From contig NZ_QICD01000006.1 of the NCBI RefSeq assembly GCF_003726035.1, forward strand, positions 48,587 through 112,586: a DNA stretch of 64,000 bases, read 5' to 3'. The notes beneath the pieces are model-generated. The model did not search any database, was not told the DNA's origin, and worked only from the letters and a program-made list of their open reading frames with translations. Positions 17,827 to 26,400 of this stretch are shown here, in pieces. This stretch comes from Paraeggerthella hongkongensis (lineage in GTDB: Bacteria; Actinomycetota; Coriobacteriia; Coriobacteriales; Eggerthellaceae). The translations under genes and the position numbers were made by a program. Each line of letters begins with the position of its first letter. Position 1 is the stretch's first letter.

Positions 17827-17874
17827 CAAGTGCTATGGACGCCCGACGCGATGTCGGACGCCATAGGCTACTTG
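17827..17874. other. Candidate oriT: long imperfect inverted repeat between parB and mobC
   Basis: The left arm CAAGTGCTATGGACGCCCGAC (17827-17847) pairs with the right arm (17853-17874) over about 19 bases, with a GCGAT loop and two small bulges. It lies directly upstream of the mobC-relaxase operon, where oriT is usual, and overlaps the last codons of parB. A terminator for parAB is the alternative, but there is no T-tract. No nick site can be assigned by eye. Confidence 0.5.
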
Positions 17875-18824
17875 CTGGATTTCGAGTGTGAGGCCCTCAT
17901 ACGGCGCTTTCGGGCATCGGTGCCCGCATCCGCGTAGGGCGCCGTCATGAGAGCCATCTCGCGCAGCAGCGAGAGGTCGGCCGCGCTCGGGCTCCCGGGC
18001 GGGCTCTCTAGGAAGTCGGCGACGAGCCTCGCGGCCTTCGCGATGCGCCCGTCGGGGCCGGGCTGCGCCTTCCCCTCGCTCCTCACGTAGTCGGAGAGCT
18101 CACGCTTGGTGCGCCGCCAGGGCTCCATGGCGGCGTGCATCTCCGCCTGTCGCTCCTTCGGCATGCCCGCGAGCGAGCGCACCGCCTCGGCGCTGAGGTT
18201 GCCGCGGTCGGCCTCGGCGGCCCACTCGGGCGAGAGGTCCTCGGCGATCCGTCGGGCCAGCCTCTCCTCGCGCGCGATGGTCTTGCCGGAGACCTTGCGC
18301 CCCGTCTGCCGCTCGATGATGGCGGCCTTCACGTCGTCGACGCGCATGCCGAAAAGCGATGGGTCCTCGGAGCGCAGGCGAACGGCGTCGCCCCTGAGCG
18401 CCTCGGTCGCGGCGGCGCGCTCGGTCACGGTGAGCGCGCGGGTGAAGTAGTTCGCGGCGTGGAGCAGCGTCACCGCCCGCTCGTCATCGATGCCCTCTAT
18501 CACGCGGCAGGGCATCCTCTCGTAGGCGGGGTCGTCCTTCGCGAGCAGAGCGTAGGCTGCCTTGCGGCGGTGCCCGGAGACCATCTGCCACGAGCCGTCG
18601 CCGACCTTGCGCACGAGCGGCAGGTCGGTGAGACCGTCCTCGCGTATGGACTCGGCGAGCTCGGCTATCCCCGCCGGGTCCATGGAGTACGCGGCGTTCG
18701 CCGGGTGGTCGGCGATGTCGGCCACCGCTATCTCGGACACCGGGTAGCGACCGCGGGTGCGCGACGCGCCGTCGAGGAGCCCCGTGATGGTGAAGCCCGC
18801 GGCCACCTGGCTAGGCGAGCTCAC
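17868..18824 (-). CDS. parB: ParB-type partition protein
   Basis: The product has 318 residues from GTG at 18824, which overlaps the parA stop by 14 bases (GAGG about 8 bases upstream). The ParB N-terminal nuclease-like fold holds ADIADHPANAAYSMDPAGIAELAESI and the box VSGHRRKAAYALL (about 85-97). A helix-turn-helix part follows (about 150-240, DDVKAAIIERQTGRKVSGKTIAREERLARRIA). The Arg-rich C terminus is unlike chromosomal ParB. Together with ParA it should stabilise the excised circular form of the ICE. Confidence 0.88.
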   Translation of the reverse strand: MSSPSQVAAGFTITGLLDGASRTRGRYPVSEIAVADIADHPANAAYSMDPAGIAELAESIREDGLTDLPLVRKVGDGSWQMVSGHRRKAAYALLAKDDPAYERMPCRVIEGIDDERAVTLLHAANYFTRALTVTERAAATEALRGDAVRLRSEDPSLFGMRVDDVKAAIIERQTGRKVSGKTIAREERLARRIAEDLSPEWAAEADRGNLSAEAVRSLAGMPKERQAEMHAAMEPWRRTKRELSDYVRSEGKAQPGPDGRIAKAARLVADFLESPPGSPSAADLSLLREMALMTAPYADAGTDARKRRMRASHSKSSK

Positions 18825-19575
18825 GGGACACCTCGTCGGCGAGAGCCTCGTAGTCGCGCGCGGGGCGGCTCCCCGGCTCGAAGGCCGCCACCGGCTTCCA
18901 CTGCCAGCTGCCCTCGCAGACCTTGCTGCTCGCATGGATGACCGTCTCGAACTGCTCGTCCGGGAAGAACCCGTCGAGCACGGCCGCGCCCGTGGCCTCG
19001 GCGTTGGTCATGCGGCCGGGCACGCAGGTGCGGAGAATCTTCCAGCGGGGCGTGGGCATGCGGAGCGCGTCCGCGATGGAGCGCGTCGCCTCCACGGTGA
19101 GCGCCGTGCCGCGCATCACGGTGGAGTCGAGCTTCACGGGGATGACGACCATGCCTCCCTCCGCTGCGGCGAGGTAGGCGTTGAAGGCGAGCCTGCGCAT
19201 CACGGGGCTGCAGTCGATGAGGCAGGCGTCGTAGGAGGCCGAGGCGTCGTCGAGGGCGAACTTGAGGCGCTGCTCGCGCAGGAGCATCTCGTTCTGGTCG
19301 ACGAGGTCGATGGTCGAGGCCACCACGTCGAGGCCCTCCCCGGCGGCGTAGGCGACCTCCTCCACGGGCGCGCCGCCGTAGAGCAGCTCGACCGAGGTGC
19401 GCCGCTCGGAGGCGGCCCGGTCGTAGAGGCCGAAGAAGTCGGTGGCCGACGCCTGCGGGTCGAGGTCGACGAGCAGGGTCCGAAGACCCCGGGCGGCGAA
19501 GATCGCCGCCAGGTTCACGGCGGTCGTCGTCTTGCCGACGCCGCCCTTGTAGTTGGAAATGGCTATCGTGCGCAT
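18811..19575 (-). CDS. parA: ParA-type partition ATPase
   Basis: The product has 254 residues. The start MRTIAISNYKGG follows AGAGGACGCGACCC; a longer frame upstream runs into the operator region. The deviant Walker A is KGGVGKTT (10-17), followed by LVDLDPQASATDFFG and CLIDCSPVMR, all standard for ParA/Soj. It forms an operon with parB. The promoter region just upstream (19576-19730) carries a 40-bp palindrome with CGTAC-N6-GTACG cores also found at the int/repressor promoter, so partition and integration are probably co-regulated. Confidence 0.95.
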   Translation of the reverse strand: MRTIAISNYKGGVGKTTTAVNLAAIFAARGLRTLLVDLDPQASATDFFGLYDRAASERRTSVELLYGGAPVEEVAYAAGEGLDVVASTIDLVDQNEMLLREQRLKFALDDASASYDACLIDCSPVMRRLAFNAYLAAAEGGMVVIPVKLDSTVMRGTALTVEATRSIADALRMPTPRWKILRTCVPGRMTNAEATGAAVLDGFFPDEQFETVIHASSKVCEGSWQWKPVAAFEPGSRPARDYEALADEVSRELA

Positions 19576-19657
19576 GGGTCGCGTCCTCTCTAGCGTGGGG
19601 CGCGCCTCGCCGCATCCGGTCCGGCGCGCCCCGAGTCTCGGAGCGTCGGGACAAAAC

Positions 19658-19673
19658 CGTACGGATTTGTCCG
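19658..19673. promoter_or_regulatory. CGTACGG-type operator half-match upstream of parA
   Basis: CGTACGGATTTGTCCG resembles the CGTACGGnTATGTACG operator at 19697-19712 and 36544-36559, with the right half mutated. It sits 83 bases upstream of the parA start. Confidence 0.5.
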
Positions 19674-19684
19674 ACAAGCGGAGT

Positions 19685-19724
19685 GTACCACGAAAACGTA
19701 CGGTTATGTACGCTTTCGTGGTAC
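19685..19724. promoter_or_regulatory. 40-bp palindromic operator upstream of parA
   Basis: Arms GTACCACGAAA (19685-19695) and TTTCGTGGTAC (19714-19724) flank a core CGTACGGTTATGTACG (19697-19712). The whole is a near-perfect palindrome with one arm mismatch outside the six central bases. The core matches the repeats in the xis/repressor gap. It could bind the ICE repressor, or be a parS-like centromere site for ParB. Confidence 0.65.
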
Positions 19725-19725
19725 A

Positions 19726-19755
19726 GGGGCCGGGTTTCGGGGGAAGCCCGGCCCC
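19726..19755 (-). terminator. Terminator-like hairpin after the YraN-like gene
   Basis: GGGGCCGGG (19726-19734) pairs with CCCGGCCCC (19747-19755), and further pairing extends the stem to 12 bp with a single mismatch. It lies just past the end of the minus-strand gene at 19781. No U-tract is seen. Confidence 0.5.
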
Positions 19756-19780
19756 GGGAGCCCGGGGCCGGGCGCGCCGC

Positions 19781-20152
19781 CTAGGAGAGCGGCTCCATCT
19801 CGCCGAAGCAGTTGACGTGGTGGCGCAGGAGCGCTCGGTTCTCCTTGACGAGCATCATCGCCACCTCGTCGAAGCGGACCGGGGTGTCGGCGTAGTCGTC
19901 GCCGTTGCCGGCGAGCCACGTCGCCGCCAGCGCCTCGCGCAGCCCGCGCGCCCTGTGGGCCTCGGGGAAGCCGTCCGTCCCGATGCGGACCGTGGCGTCG
20001 ACGAAGACCAGGGTTCCGTCCTCGTCCACCGCCACGAGGTCGATCCCGCCGATGCCCTCGGGACCCTGCCAGGCCTCGTCGACGATCTCGTAGCCCTTGC
20101 GCTCGAGGAAGGCCTTGACCGCGTCCATCGCCTTTTCCTTCATGTCGTTCAT
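19781..20152 (-). CDS. YraN-like (UPF0102-type) predicted nuclease-fold protein
   Basis: The 123-residue protein has a Holliday-junction-nuclease-like pattern: AFLERKGYEIVDEAW, then GIDLVAVDEDGTLVFVDATVR (about 35-55). This follows the YraN arrangement G-x-IDLIA-x(6)-VFVEVK, but the family's E-V-K is replaced by D-A-T, so catalysis is doubtful. The start at 20152 has AAGGAG 7 bases upstream. It stands alone between the ParA operator and a noncoding stretch. YraN genes are normally chromosomal, so a copy on an ICE is unusual. Its role here is unknown. Confidence 0.65.
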   Translation of the reverse strand: MNDMKEKAMDAVKAFLERKGYEIVDEAWQGPEGIGGIDLVAVDEDGTLVFVDATVRIGTDGFPEAHRARGLREALAATWLAGNGDDYADTPVRFDEVAMMLVKENRALLRHHVNCFGEMEPLS

Positions 20153-20695
20153 GTCTTGCTCCTTAGACTCTGAGGCCCGCCCCTGTGGCGTGCCTTGCGC
20201 CGCGTGAGTCGCATGCAGCGCGGGCGTGCCGGCAAGGGAGGAAGCGAAGTCGGACGTGGTTATAGAAATCTCCCGACGTCAGTTTTTCGCGTTGTTCGCG
20301 CGCGCAGCGCATGGGGCGAAGAACCCGAAAAAGTGTCGCGGCCCTTGCGGGCCGCCTGCCGGCGTGCGACCCTGCGCGTCCAAGGAGCGCCGGGGCGGTG
20401 TTTCGGATCAATGGGGCGAAGGCGTGCGGCATGAAATCCGGCGTGGGTGCCGAGGCTTCCGGGCATGGGATGCGACCCGTCGGCGGTTGCTGGGCTCCCG
20501 CGGGGATTGGCGACGACAACGTGGCAGTGGCGGAGGCGAGTTCCCGAGTCGCGGCGCTTCGGTCCGGAACGGGACGGCATTTCCCGCGCCGCTTGCAGCC
20601 GATGTGCGCACGGGACCGCTGGCGACGGGCCAGCTCTCCGCATGGAACGGCTACGGTACTGCGCGACACGTCCGTTGAGAGAAGGAGGCGAGCCG
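20153..20695. other. Noncoding stretch, no supported gene
   Basis: Several overlapping open frames cross this 540-base stretch on both strands, but none has a convincing ribosome site or protein-like composition (Arg/Gly/Pro-rich). A short perfect hairpin GCGGCCC/GGGCCGC is at 20338-20355. The region presumably holds promoters for the two flanking divergent genes. Confidence 0.6.
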
Positions 20696-20968
20696 ATGTT
20701 GGACTACGAAGAGAAGTTGGAGCGCATCGAGCTCATCGATGCCGTATGCGACGCCGGGAGGCTTGCGAGGGGCCTTGACCAGTTGCTCGAGTCCCTGGCG
20801 CATGCCGACCAGCTGGACCCGCTCGACGTCGAGGGGATCCTAGCCCTCAGGTCGATAAGCGAGAAGTGCGCCGCGCGCATCGGCGACGCGGCACGCATCC
20901 TGGAGGCGCAGAACGAGATCCTCTACGCCGAGGAGCGGGCAAACGCCAAGCCTTGCGGAAACCAATGA
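20696..20968 (+). CDS. Small helical protein of unknown function
   Basis: The product has 90 residues from ATG 20696 with GAAGGAGG 6 bases upstream. It is almost entirely helical and acidic (YEEKLERIELIDAVCDAGRLARGLDQLLESL...). The type is seen for small ICE proteins that precede cargo, but there is no recognisable family. It is followed by a 166-base promoter region and the methyltransferase operon. Confidence 0.6.
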   Translation: MLDYEEKLERIELIDAVCDAGRLARGLDQLLESLAHADQLDPLDVEGILALRSISEKCAARIGDAARILEAQNEILYAEERANAKPCGNQ

Positions 20969-21084
20969 GCGCAGCTCGAATCAGAAGCTGTTCTCTAAAC
21001 CAACTGGGGTTTCCTTTGCCGCTCGCATAAAGCTTGGAAAGCGGCTGTCCCTCTTATTTCCAGTACCGCGCCGTACCGCTGCGT

Positions 21085-21116
21085 TATAATGCTGAAAACG
21101 CATTTGTATTGCATTT
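21085..21116 (+). promoter_or_regulatory. -10 box and tandem repeat upstream of the defence operon
   Basis: A perfect TATAAT (21085-21090) is followed by two GCATTT copies (21100-21105 and 21111-21116) exactly 11 bases apart, one helical turn. The repeats lie over the expected transcription start and just before the ribbon-helix-helix gene (GTG 21135). This is the spacing such regulators use, so they may be its autoregulatory operator. No good -35 box is visible. Confidence 0.5.
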
Positions 21117-21134
21117 CGAGGGATTGAGGCGCAA

Positions 21135-21347
21135 GTGTCTGACGGTTACAAGGAACTCATCAAGAGCAACCCCGACGAGACCGAGATCAGGAGCTTCCTG
21201 GTAAACGGCGATCAGGTATCCGTGACCCTGCGCATCCCCGATACTCTGCGTGACGCGGCCAAGGAGGAGGCAGCCCTTCGGGGTATGAGCTTCTCCGCCT
21301 TCGTGCGTACGTGCATGATCGAAGAGCTCGCGAAGAAGGGACAATAG
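21135..21347 (+). CDS. Ribbon-helix-helix (CopG/Arc-type) DNA-binding protein
   Basis: The product has 70 residues from GTG 21135. The C-terminal 45 residues read VSVTLRIPDTLRDAAKEEAALRGMSFSAFVRTCMIEELAKK: a beta strand, then two helices with the SxSAFVR turn of ribbon-helix-helix proteins. It starts the defence operon, 3 bases before the methyltransferase gene, and is probably its regulator. An antitoxin-like role is the alternative, but no short toxin gene is adjacent. Confidence 0.8.
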   Translation: MSDGYKELIKSNPDETEIRSFLVNGDQVSVTLRIPDTLRDAAKEEAALRGMSFSAFVRTCMIEELAKKGQ

Positions 21348-21350
21348 CCC

Positions 21351-23438
21351 GTGACCGAGCCAACCCACGACATTTCTGTCGAAGGCTTCATAGAGTCCTT
21401 CGACCGACGATACCCGACTTTCATTCTCAAGACGTTGCTGTGCGACCGCACTACGGGGCGCAACATCATATGGGCCGACAACGAATACGAGGCTCTGGGC
21501 GACGGCTACATGGGCGACGACGAGATAACCGTCGAGAAAATCACGGGCATGAATTCCGGCGTCATCAAGCCGCGCATCGCAAAGGAGCAGGAGAAACAAT
21601 CCCAGCGCACCAAGAGCCGGGCTGAAGTGTTCACTCCGTCCTGGCTATGCAACCAGATGAACAACGACCTGGACGAGGCATGGTTTGGCCGGCGCGACGT
21701 CTTCAACACCGAGATTGTTGCGGATGATGGCGCCAATACATGGACGCCGACCAGTGATCCGATCGAATTTCTGAAGTCAAAGGGACACGGCTGGCGAGCA
21801 TACGTGGAAGCGCCGCGGCTCGAGATTACGTGTGGCGAGGCGCCGTTCGTTTGCTCGCGCTACGACACCGTGACGGGCGACGAGCTGCCCGTAAGCGAGC
21901 GCGTGGGCTTCCTTGATCGCAAGCTTCGCGTCGTGACCGAGAAGACCAAGACTCGCAAGGAGTGGGTGCGGCGCGCCCTCGACGCGCTGCGCGCGACATA
22001 CGGCTTCGAGTACCAGGGCGACAACCTGCTTATCGCTCGAATCAACGTGCTCGAGACGTTCGCCGAACATCTACGCAATCGCTGGGGTTCGGACCCCCAA
22101 CAGGACGAGCTCGAGCAGGCAGCATGGATCGTTTCCTGGAACTTCTGGCAGATGAACGGCTTCACCGACGCCGTGCCCACCAACAAGATGGGCGCCGAGG
22201 TGGAGTCGACCCTGGGGACGTTCGAGGAGCCCGAGCCGGAACCGATACAGCCGTCGCTTTTCGACCTGTTCGACGACGTATTCCTCGACGAGACAACCGA
22301 AGAAACCGAGGAAGAGGAGCCGAAGGAGACGGTTCCCCTCTGCGTGATATACGACTGGCAGAACGGCGAGCCCTTCGAGTTCGCCACATTGAAAGGCAAG
22401 GCAGCAGCCATGGGGAAGAAATTTTATGCCGTAATCGGAAACCCGCCCTATCAGGAAACAGTTGAAGGTACGAGTGACAAGCCAATATACAACTATTTCA
22501 TTGACGAGGCATACAAGGTTTCCAAGCGAACCGAACTTATTACGCCGGCGCGCTTCCTCTTTAATGCGGGGAAAACCCCTAAGGATTGGAATCGAAAGAT
22601 GCTCGACGACCCACATCTGAAGGTTGTCAACTACCAGCAAAAGAGCGACACGGTATTCCCGAACACTGACATTAAGGGCGGAGTTGCAGTTACGTATTGG
22701 GAAGGCGGTAAAGTACTTGGACCAATTGGCGTCTTTTCGCCCTACAACGAACTACGATCTATTCAAATGAAGGTTTCACCGTGGCTTGCAAAACAAGGAC
22801 TACTCTCTGATGTCATGTACCTTCAGAACCGTTTCAATCTTGCTGCATTATATGAGGATTATCCCGAAGCACGCGATTCGATTAGCAGCAACGGGAAAGA
22901 ACGTCGAATCGTGACCAGCTCCTTTAATAAATTAAATTGCTTCAGCGACGAAAAGCAAAGCGATGACTCCATACAAATCGTTGGTCTTCTAACCGGCAAC
23001 AAACGCAGATATAGGTGGATACAGAGAAAGTACGTTGAAGACAATGGAAACCTAACAAAATTCAAGGTCATTTTGCCAATGGCGAACGGCTCAGGAGCCA
23101 TCGGGGAAGTATTATCTACCCCCCTTATCGGGGAACCCCTTATCGGGTACACACAATCATTTATGGGCATTGGCGCATGTGACGAAATTGATGACGCCAA
23201 GGCCATAATGAAGTACATCAAGACTAAGTTCGCTCGTACATTGCTTGGCATTTTAAAAATAACGCAGCATAATACGCCAGAAAAGTGGGCCTACGTTCCT
23301 CTTCAGGACTTTACCTCTGATTCTGACATTGACTGGTCTCAGCCTGTTGCTGATGTTGATAAACAGCTCTACGCGAAGTACGGCCTCGATGACAAGGAGA
23401 TTGAGTTCATCGAATCCCATGTGAAGGAGATGGACTAG
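21351..23438 (+). CDS. N6-adenine DNA methyltransferase (Eco57I-type R-M methylase)
   Basis: The product has 695 residues from GTG 21351. Motif X is EVFTPSWLCNQM (about 91-102). A variant motif I region is LEITCGEAPFVCSRYD (about 155-170). Catalytic motif IV is NPPY (in VIGNPPYQETVEG, about 363-366), the N6-adenine methylase signature. The section from about residue 360 to the end, probably the target-recognition part, is coded by clearly AT-richer DNA than the first half. It should methylate adenine in a specific site and protect host DNA. The stop is 2 bases before the GIY-YIG/helicase gene, so the two likely form a modification-restriction pair. Confidence 0.88.
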   Translation: MTEPTHDISVEGFIESFDRRYPTFILKTLLCDRTTGRNIIWADNEYEALGDGYMGDDEITVEKITGMNSGVIKPRIAKEQEKQSQRTKSRAEVFTPSWLCNQMNNDLDEAWFGRRDVFNTEIVADDGANTWTPTSDPIEFLKSKGHGWRAYVEAPRLEITCGEAPFVCSRYDTVTGDELPVSERVGFLDRKLRVVTEKTKTRKEWVRRALDALRATYGFEYQGDNLLIARINVLETFAEHLRNRWGSDPQQDELEQAAWIVSWNFWQMNGFTDAVPTNKMGAEVESTLGTFEEPEPEPIQPSLFDLFDDVFLDETTEETEEEEPKETVPLCVIYDWQNGEPFEFATLKGKAAAMGKKFYAVIGNPPYQETVEGTSDKPIYNYFIDEAYKVSKRTELITPARFLFNAGKTPKDWNRKMLDDPHLKVVNYQQKSDTVFPNTDIKGGVAVTYWEGGKVLGPIGVFSPYNELRSIQMKVSPWLAKQGLLSDVMYLQNRFNLAALYEDYPEARDSISSNGKERRIVTSSFNKLNCFSDEKQSDDSIQIVGLLTGNKRRYRWIQRKYVEDNGNLTKFKVILPMANGSGAIGEVLSTPLIGEPLIGYTQSFMGIGACDEIDDAKAIMKYIKTKFARTLLGILKITQHNTPEKWAYVPLQDFTSDSDIDWSQPVADVDKQLYAKYGLDDKEIEFIESHVKEMD

Positions 23439-23440
23439 CC

Positions 23441-26400
23441 ATGGCGAGCATCGACATCTCCCAGATCATCGAGACCACCGCTCCCGCGGTGCCGCAGATC
23501 TATGCCTACACCACGCCCGAGATCGCCCGCCACAACGGCTGGACCAAAATCGGCTACACCGAGCAGGATGTGCGTGAGCGCATCAAGCAGCAGACGCATA
23601 CCGCCGATGTGCAGTGGCACCTGGAATGGAGCGGCAACGCCACGTGGGAGCACCGCGCGGGCACGTTCCACGACACTGACTTCCACGCATACCTCGAGAA
23701 GCAGGGCGTCGAGCGCGAACCCAAGAAGGAATGGTTCAAAATCAGCGGCGAGGAGTCTCACCAGCAGTTCTACCGGTTCCGCGATACCGACGGAGTGTTG
23801 GACGCACCCGGCGCTGCCTCCTACACCCTGCGCGACGAGCAGCAGCGCGCCGTGGAGCAGACGGGAGCCTTCGCCCGCGCCCATTGGGACGAGGGCGGCG
23901 CGCACGGCGGTGAGTTCCTGTGGAACGCAAAGCCGCGCTTCGGCAAGACGCTCACCGCATACGACCTATGCCGCAGCATCGGCGCGCAGAAGGTGCTCAT
24001 CGTCACCAACCGCCCCGCCATCGCCAACTCCTGGTACGACGACTACGTGAAGTTCGTGGGCGTGGAGGGCGGCTACCGCTTCATCAGCGGCGTGGACACC
24101 CTGGCCGGCAAGCCCTACTGCCTCAGCCGCGAGGAGTACCTGCGCGCCATCTGCAACGACCCGGAAGGCCCCAAGGGGTTCATCGAGTTCGTGAGCCTTC
24201 AGGACCTCAAGGGCTCCATCCGCTTCGGTGGCGTGTACCAGAAGCTCGACGAGGTGGCCGACCTCAACTGGGACGTGCTCATCATCGACGAGGCGCACGA
24301 GGGCGTGGACACCTTCAAGACAGACGTGGCGTTCGACCACATCAAGCGCCGTTTCACGCTGCACCTCTCCGGTACGCCCTTCAAGGCCATCGCCAACGAG
24401 AAGTTCGCCGACGACGCCATCTACAACTGGACCTACGCCGACGAGCAGCAGGCCAAGCGCGACTGGCCTGCCGACTCCGAGCAGCCGAACCCCTACGCCA
24501 ACCTCCCCAAGCTCAACCTGCTCACTTACCAGATGAGCGACATCGTCGAGCAAGAGGCCCGCGGCGGCATGGAGATCGACGGCGAGCAGACCGAGTTCGC
24601 CTTCGACCTCAACGAGTTCTTCTCGACCAAGCAGAACGGCGGCTTCGTGCATGACGCCGACGTGGACAAGTTCCTCGACGCGCTCACCACGCAGGAGAAG
24701 TTCCCGTTCTCGACGCCCGAGCTGCGCGACGAGCTGCGCCACACGTTCTGGATGCTCAATCGCGTGGACTCCGCCCGCGCCCTCGCCAAGAAGCTTCAGG
24801 CGCACCCCGTCTTCGGGGACTACGAGGTTGTTCTCGCCGCCGGCGACGGCAAGATCGACGCCGACGACGAGAACGAGAAGTCGCTCGACAAGGTGCGCCG
24901 TGCGATCAAGGACCACGACAGGACCATCACCCTTTCGGTCGGTCAGCTCACCACGGGCGTGACCGTGCCGGAGTGGACCGCCGTGCTCATGCTCTCGAAC
25001 ATGGCGAGCCCCGCACTGTACATGCAGGCGGCCTTCCGCAGCCAGAACCCGTGCCTGTTCGACCTGGGCGGCGGCAACTACGCGCGCAAGGAGAACACCT
25101 ACGTCTTCGACTTCGACCCGGCGCGCACGCTCACCATCTTCGAGCAGTTCGCCAACGATCTGTACGGCGATGCCGCGCGCGGTGGCGGCGACGTGGAGAC
25201 GCGTGAGCGCCACATCCGCCAGCTGCTGAACTTCTTCCCCGTCTATGGCGAGGACGATGAGGGCCAGATGGTCGAGCTCGATGCCGAGCAGGTGCTCAGC
25301 GTGCCGAGGCGCATCCACGCCCGCGAAGTGGTCAAGCGCGGCTTCATGAGCAACTTCCTGTTCCAGAACATCGCGAGCGTCTTCCGCGCGCCGGCAGAGG
25401 TCGTGGAGATCATCCAGCGCTTCGACCCCTACGAGCAGGGAAAAGCGCAGAACGCCGAGAAGAACAAGGTCGAGATCGACGGAGGAACGGCCGACGAGCT
25501 TTCCATCAACGACGAGGGCGAGGTGGAGATTCCCGACGAGCAGGTCGTAGGCAAGGCGGCGGACATCTTCGGGCCGAAGGTCTACGGCGACATCACCGTC
25601 GAATTCTCAAGCCACGTCGAAGATATCGCGAAGGCGCACGCAGCCGATGACGACGACAGGGCGATGCTCGACAACCTCAAGGAGGCATTCAAGCAGAGCG
25701 TGACCGCGCCTCTGGTTCAGGCAGCCAAGGAGAGCTATGGCAGCGAGCTCAAACCGCGCCAGCAACAGCAGATCGAGCGCAAGGTCCAGGCAGACGCCGA
25801 CATCCAGCTCAACCGCCAGGTCGGCGACTACCAGATCCAGGCGCGCCGCATCGAGCAGTCGCGCAAGGACGAGCTCAAGGCGGCGAGCAGCGCAGCCGAG
25901 CGCGCCGAGGTGAACCAGCGGCATGACGAGCAGAAGGCAGAGGCGCTCCAGGCGCTCGCCCAGAAGCTCGAGGACTCCCGCGAGGAGCTCGTGCAGAGCG
26001 CCGGCGAGACGGTGGTGCGTGAGGTGGAGACGGCGAAGAAGGAGGATGAGAAGCAAGGCATCGAGGACAAGGTGCGCGCTCACCTGCGAGGCTTCTCTCG
26101 CACCATTCCCTCGTTCCTCATGGCGTACGGCGAGGAGGGCACGACGCTCGCGAACTTCGACACGGTGATTCCCGCCGACGTCTTCCTGGACGTCACGAGC
26201 ATCACCGCGGACGAGTTCCGCTTCCTGCGCGACGGCGGCGACTACACCGACGCCGAGACCGGCGAGACAAGGCATTTTGTTGGGCACCTCTTCGACGAGG
26301 TAGTGTTCAACGACTCAGTGAGCGAGTTCATCAAGCTGCGCGAGCGCTTGGCCAACTACTTCGACGAGTCCCAGACGGAGGACATCTTCGACTACGTGCC

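Noticed and set aside
20226..20678. 150-residue open frame between the YraN-like and small helical genes
   Set aside because: Arg/Gly-rich composition without ribosome site or hydrophobic core; overlapping frames on both strands are equally long.
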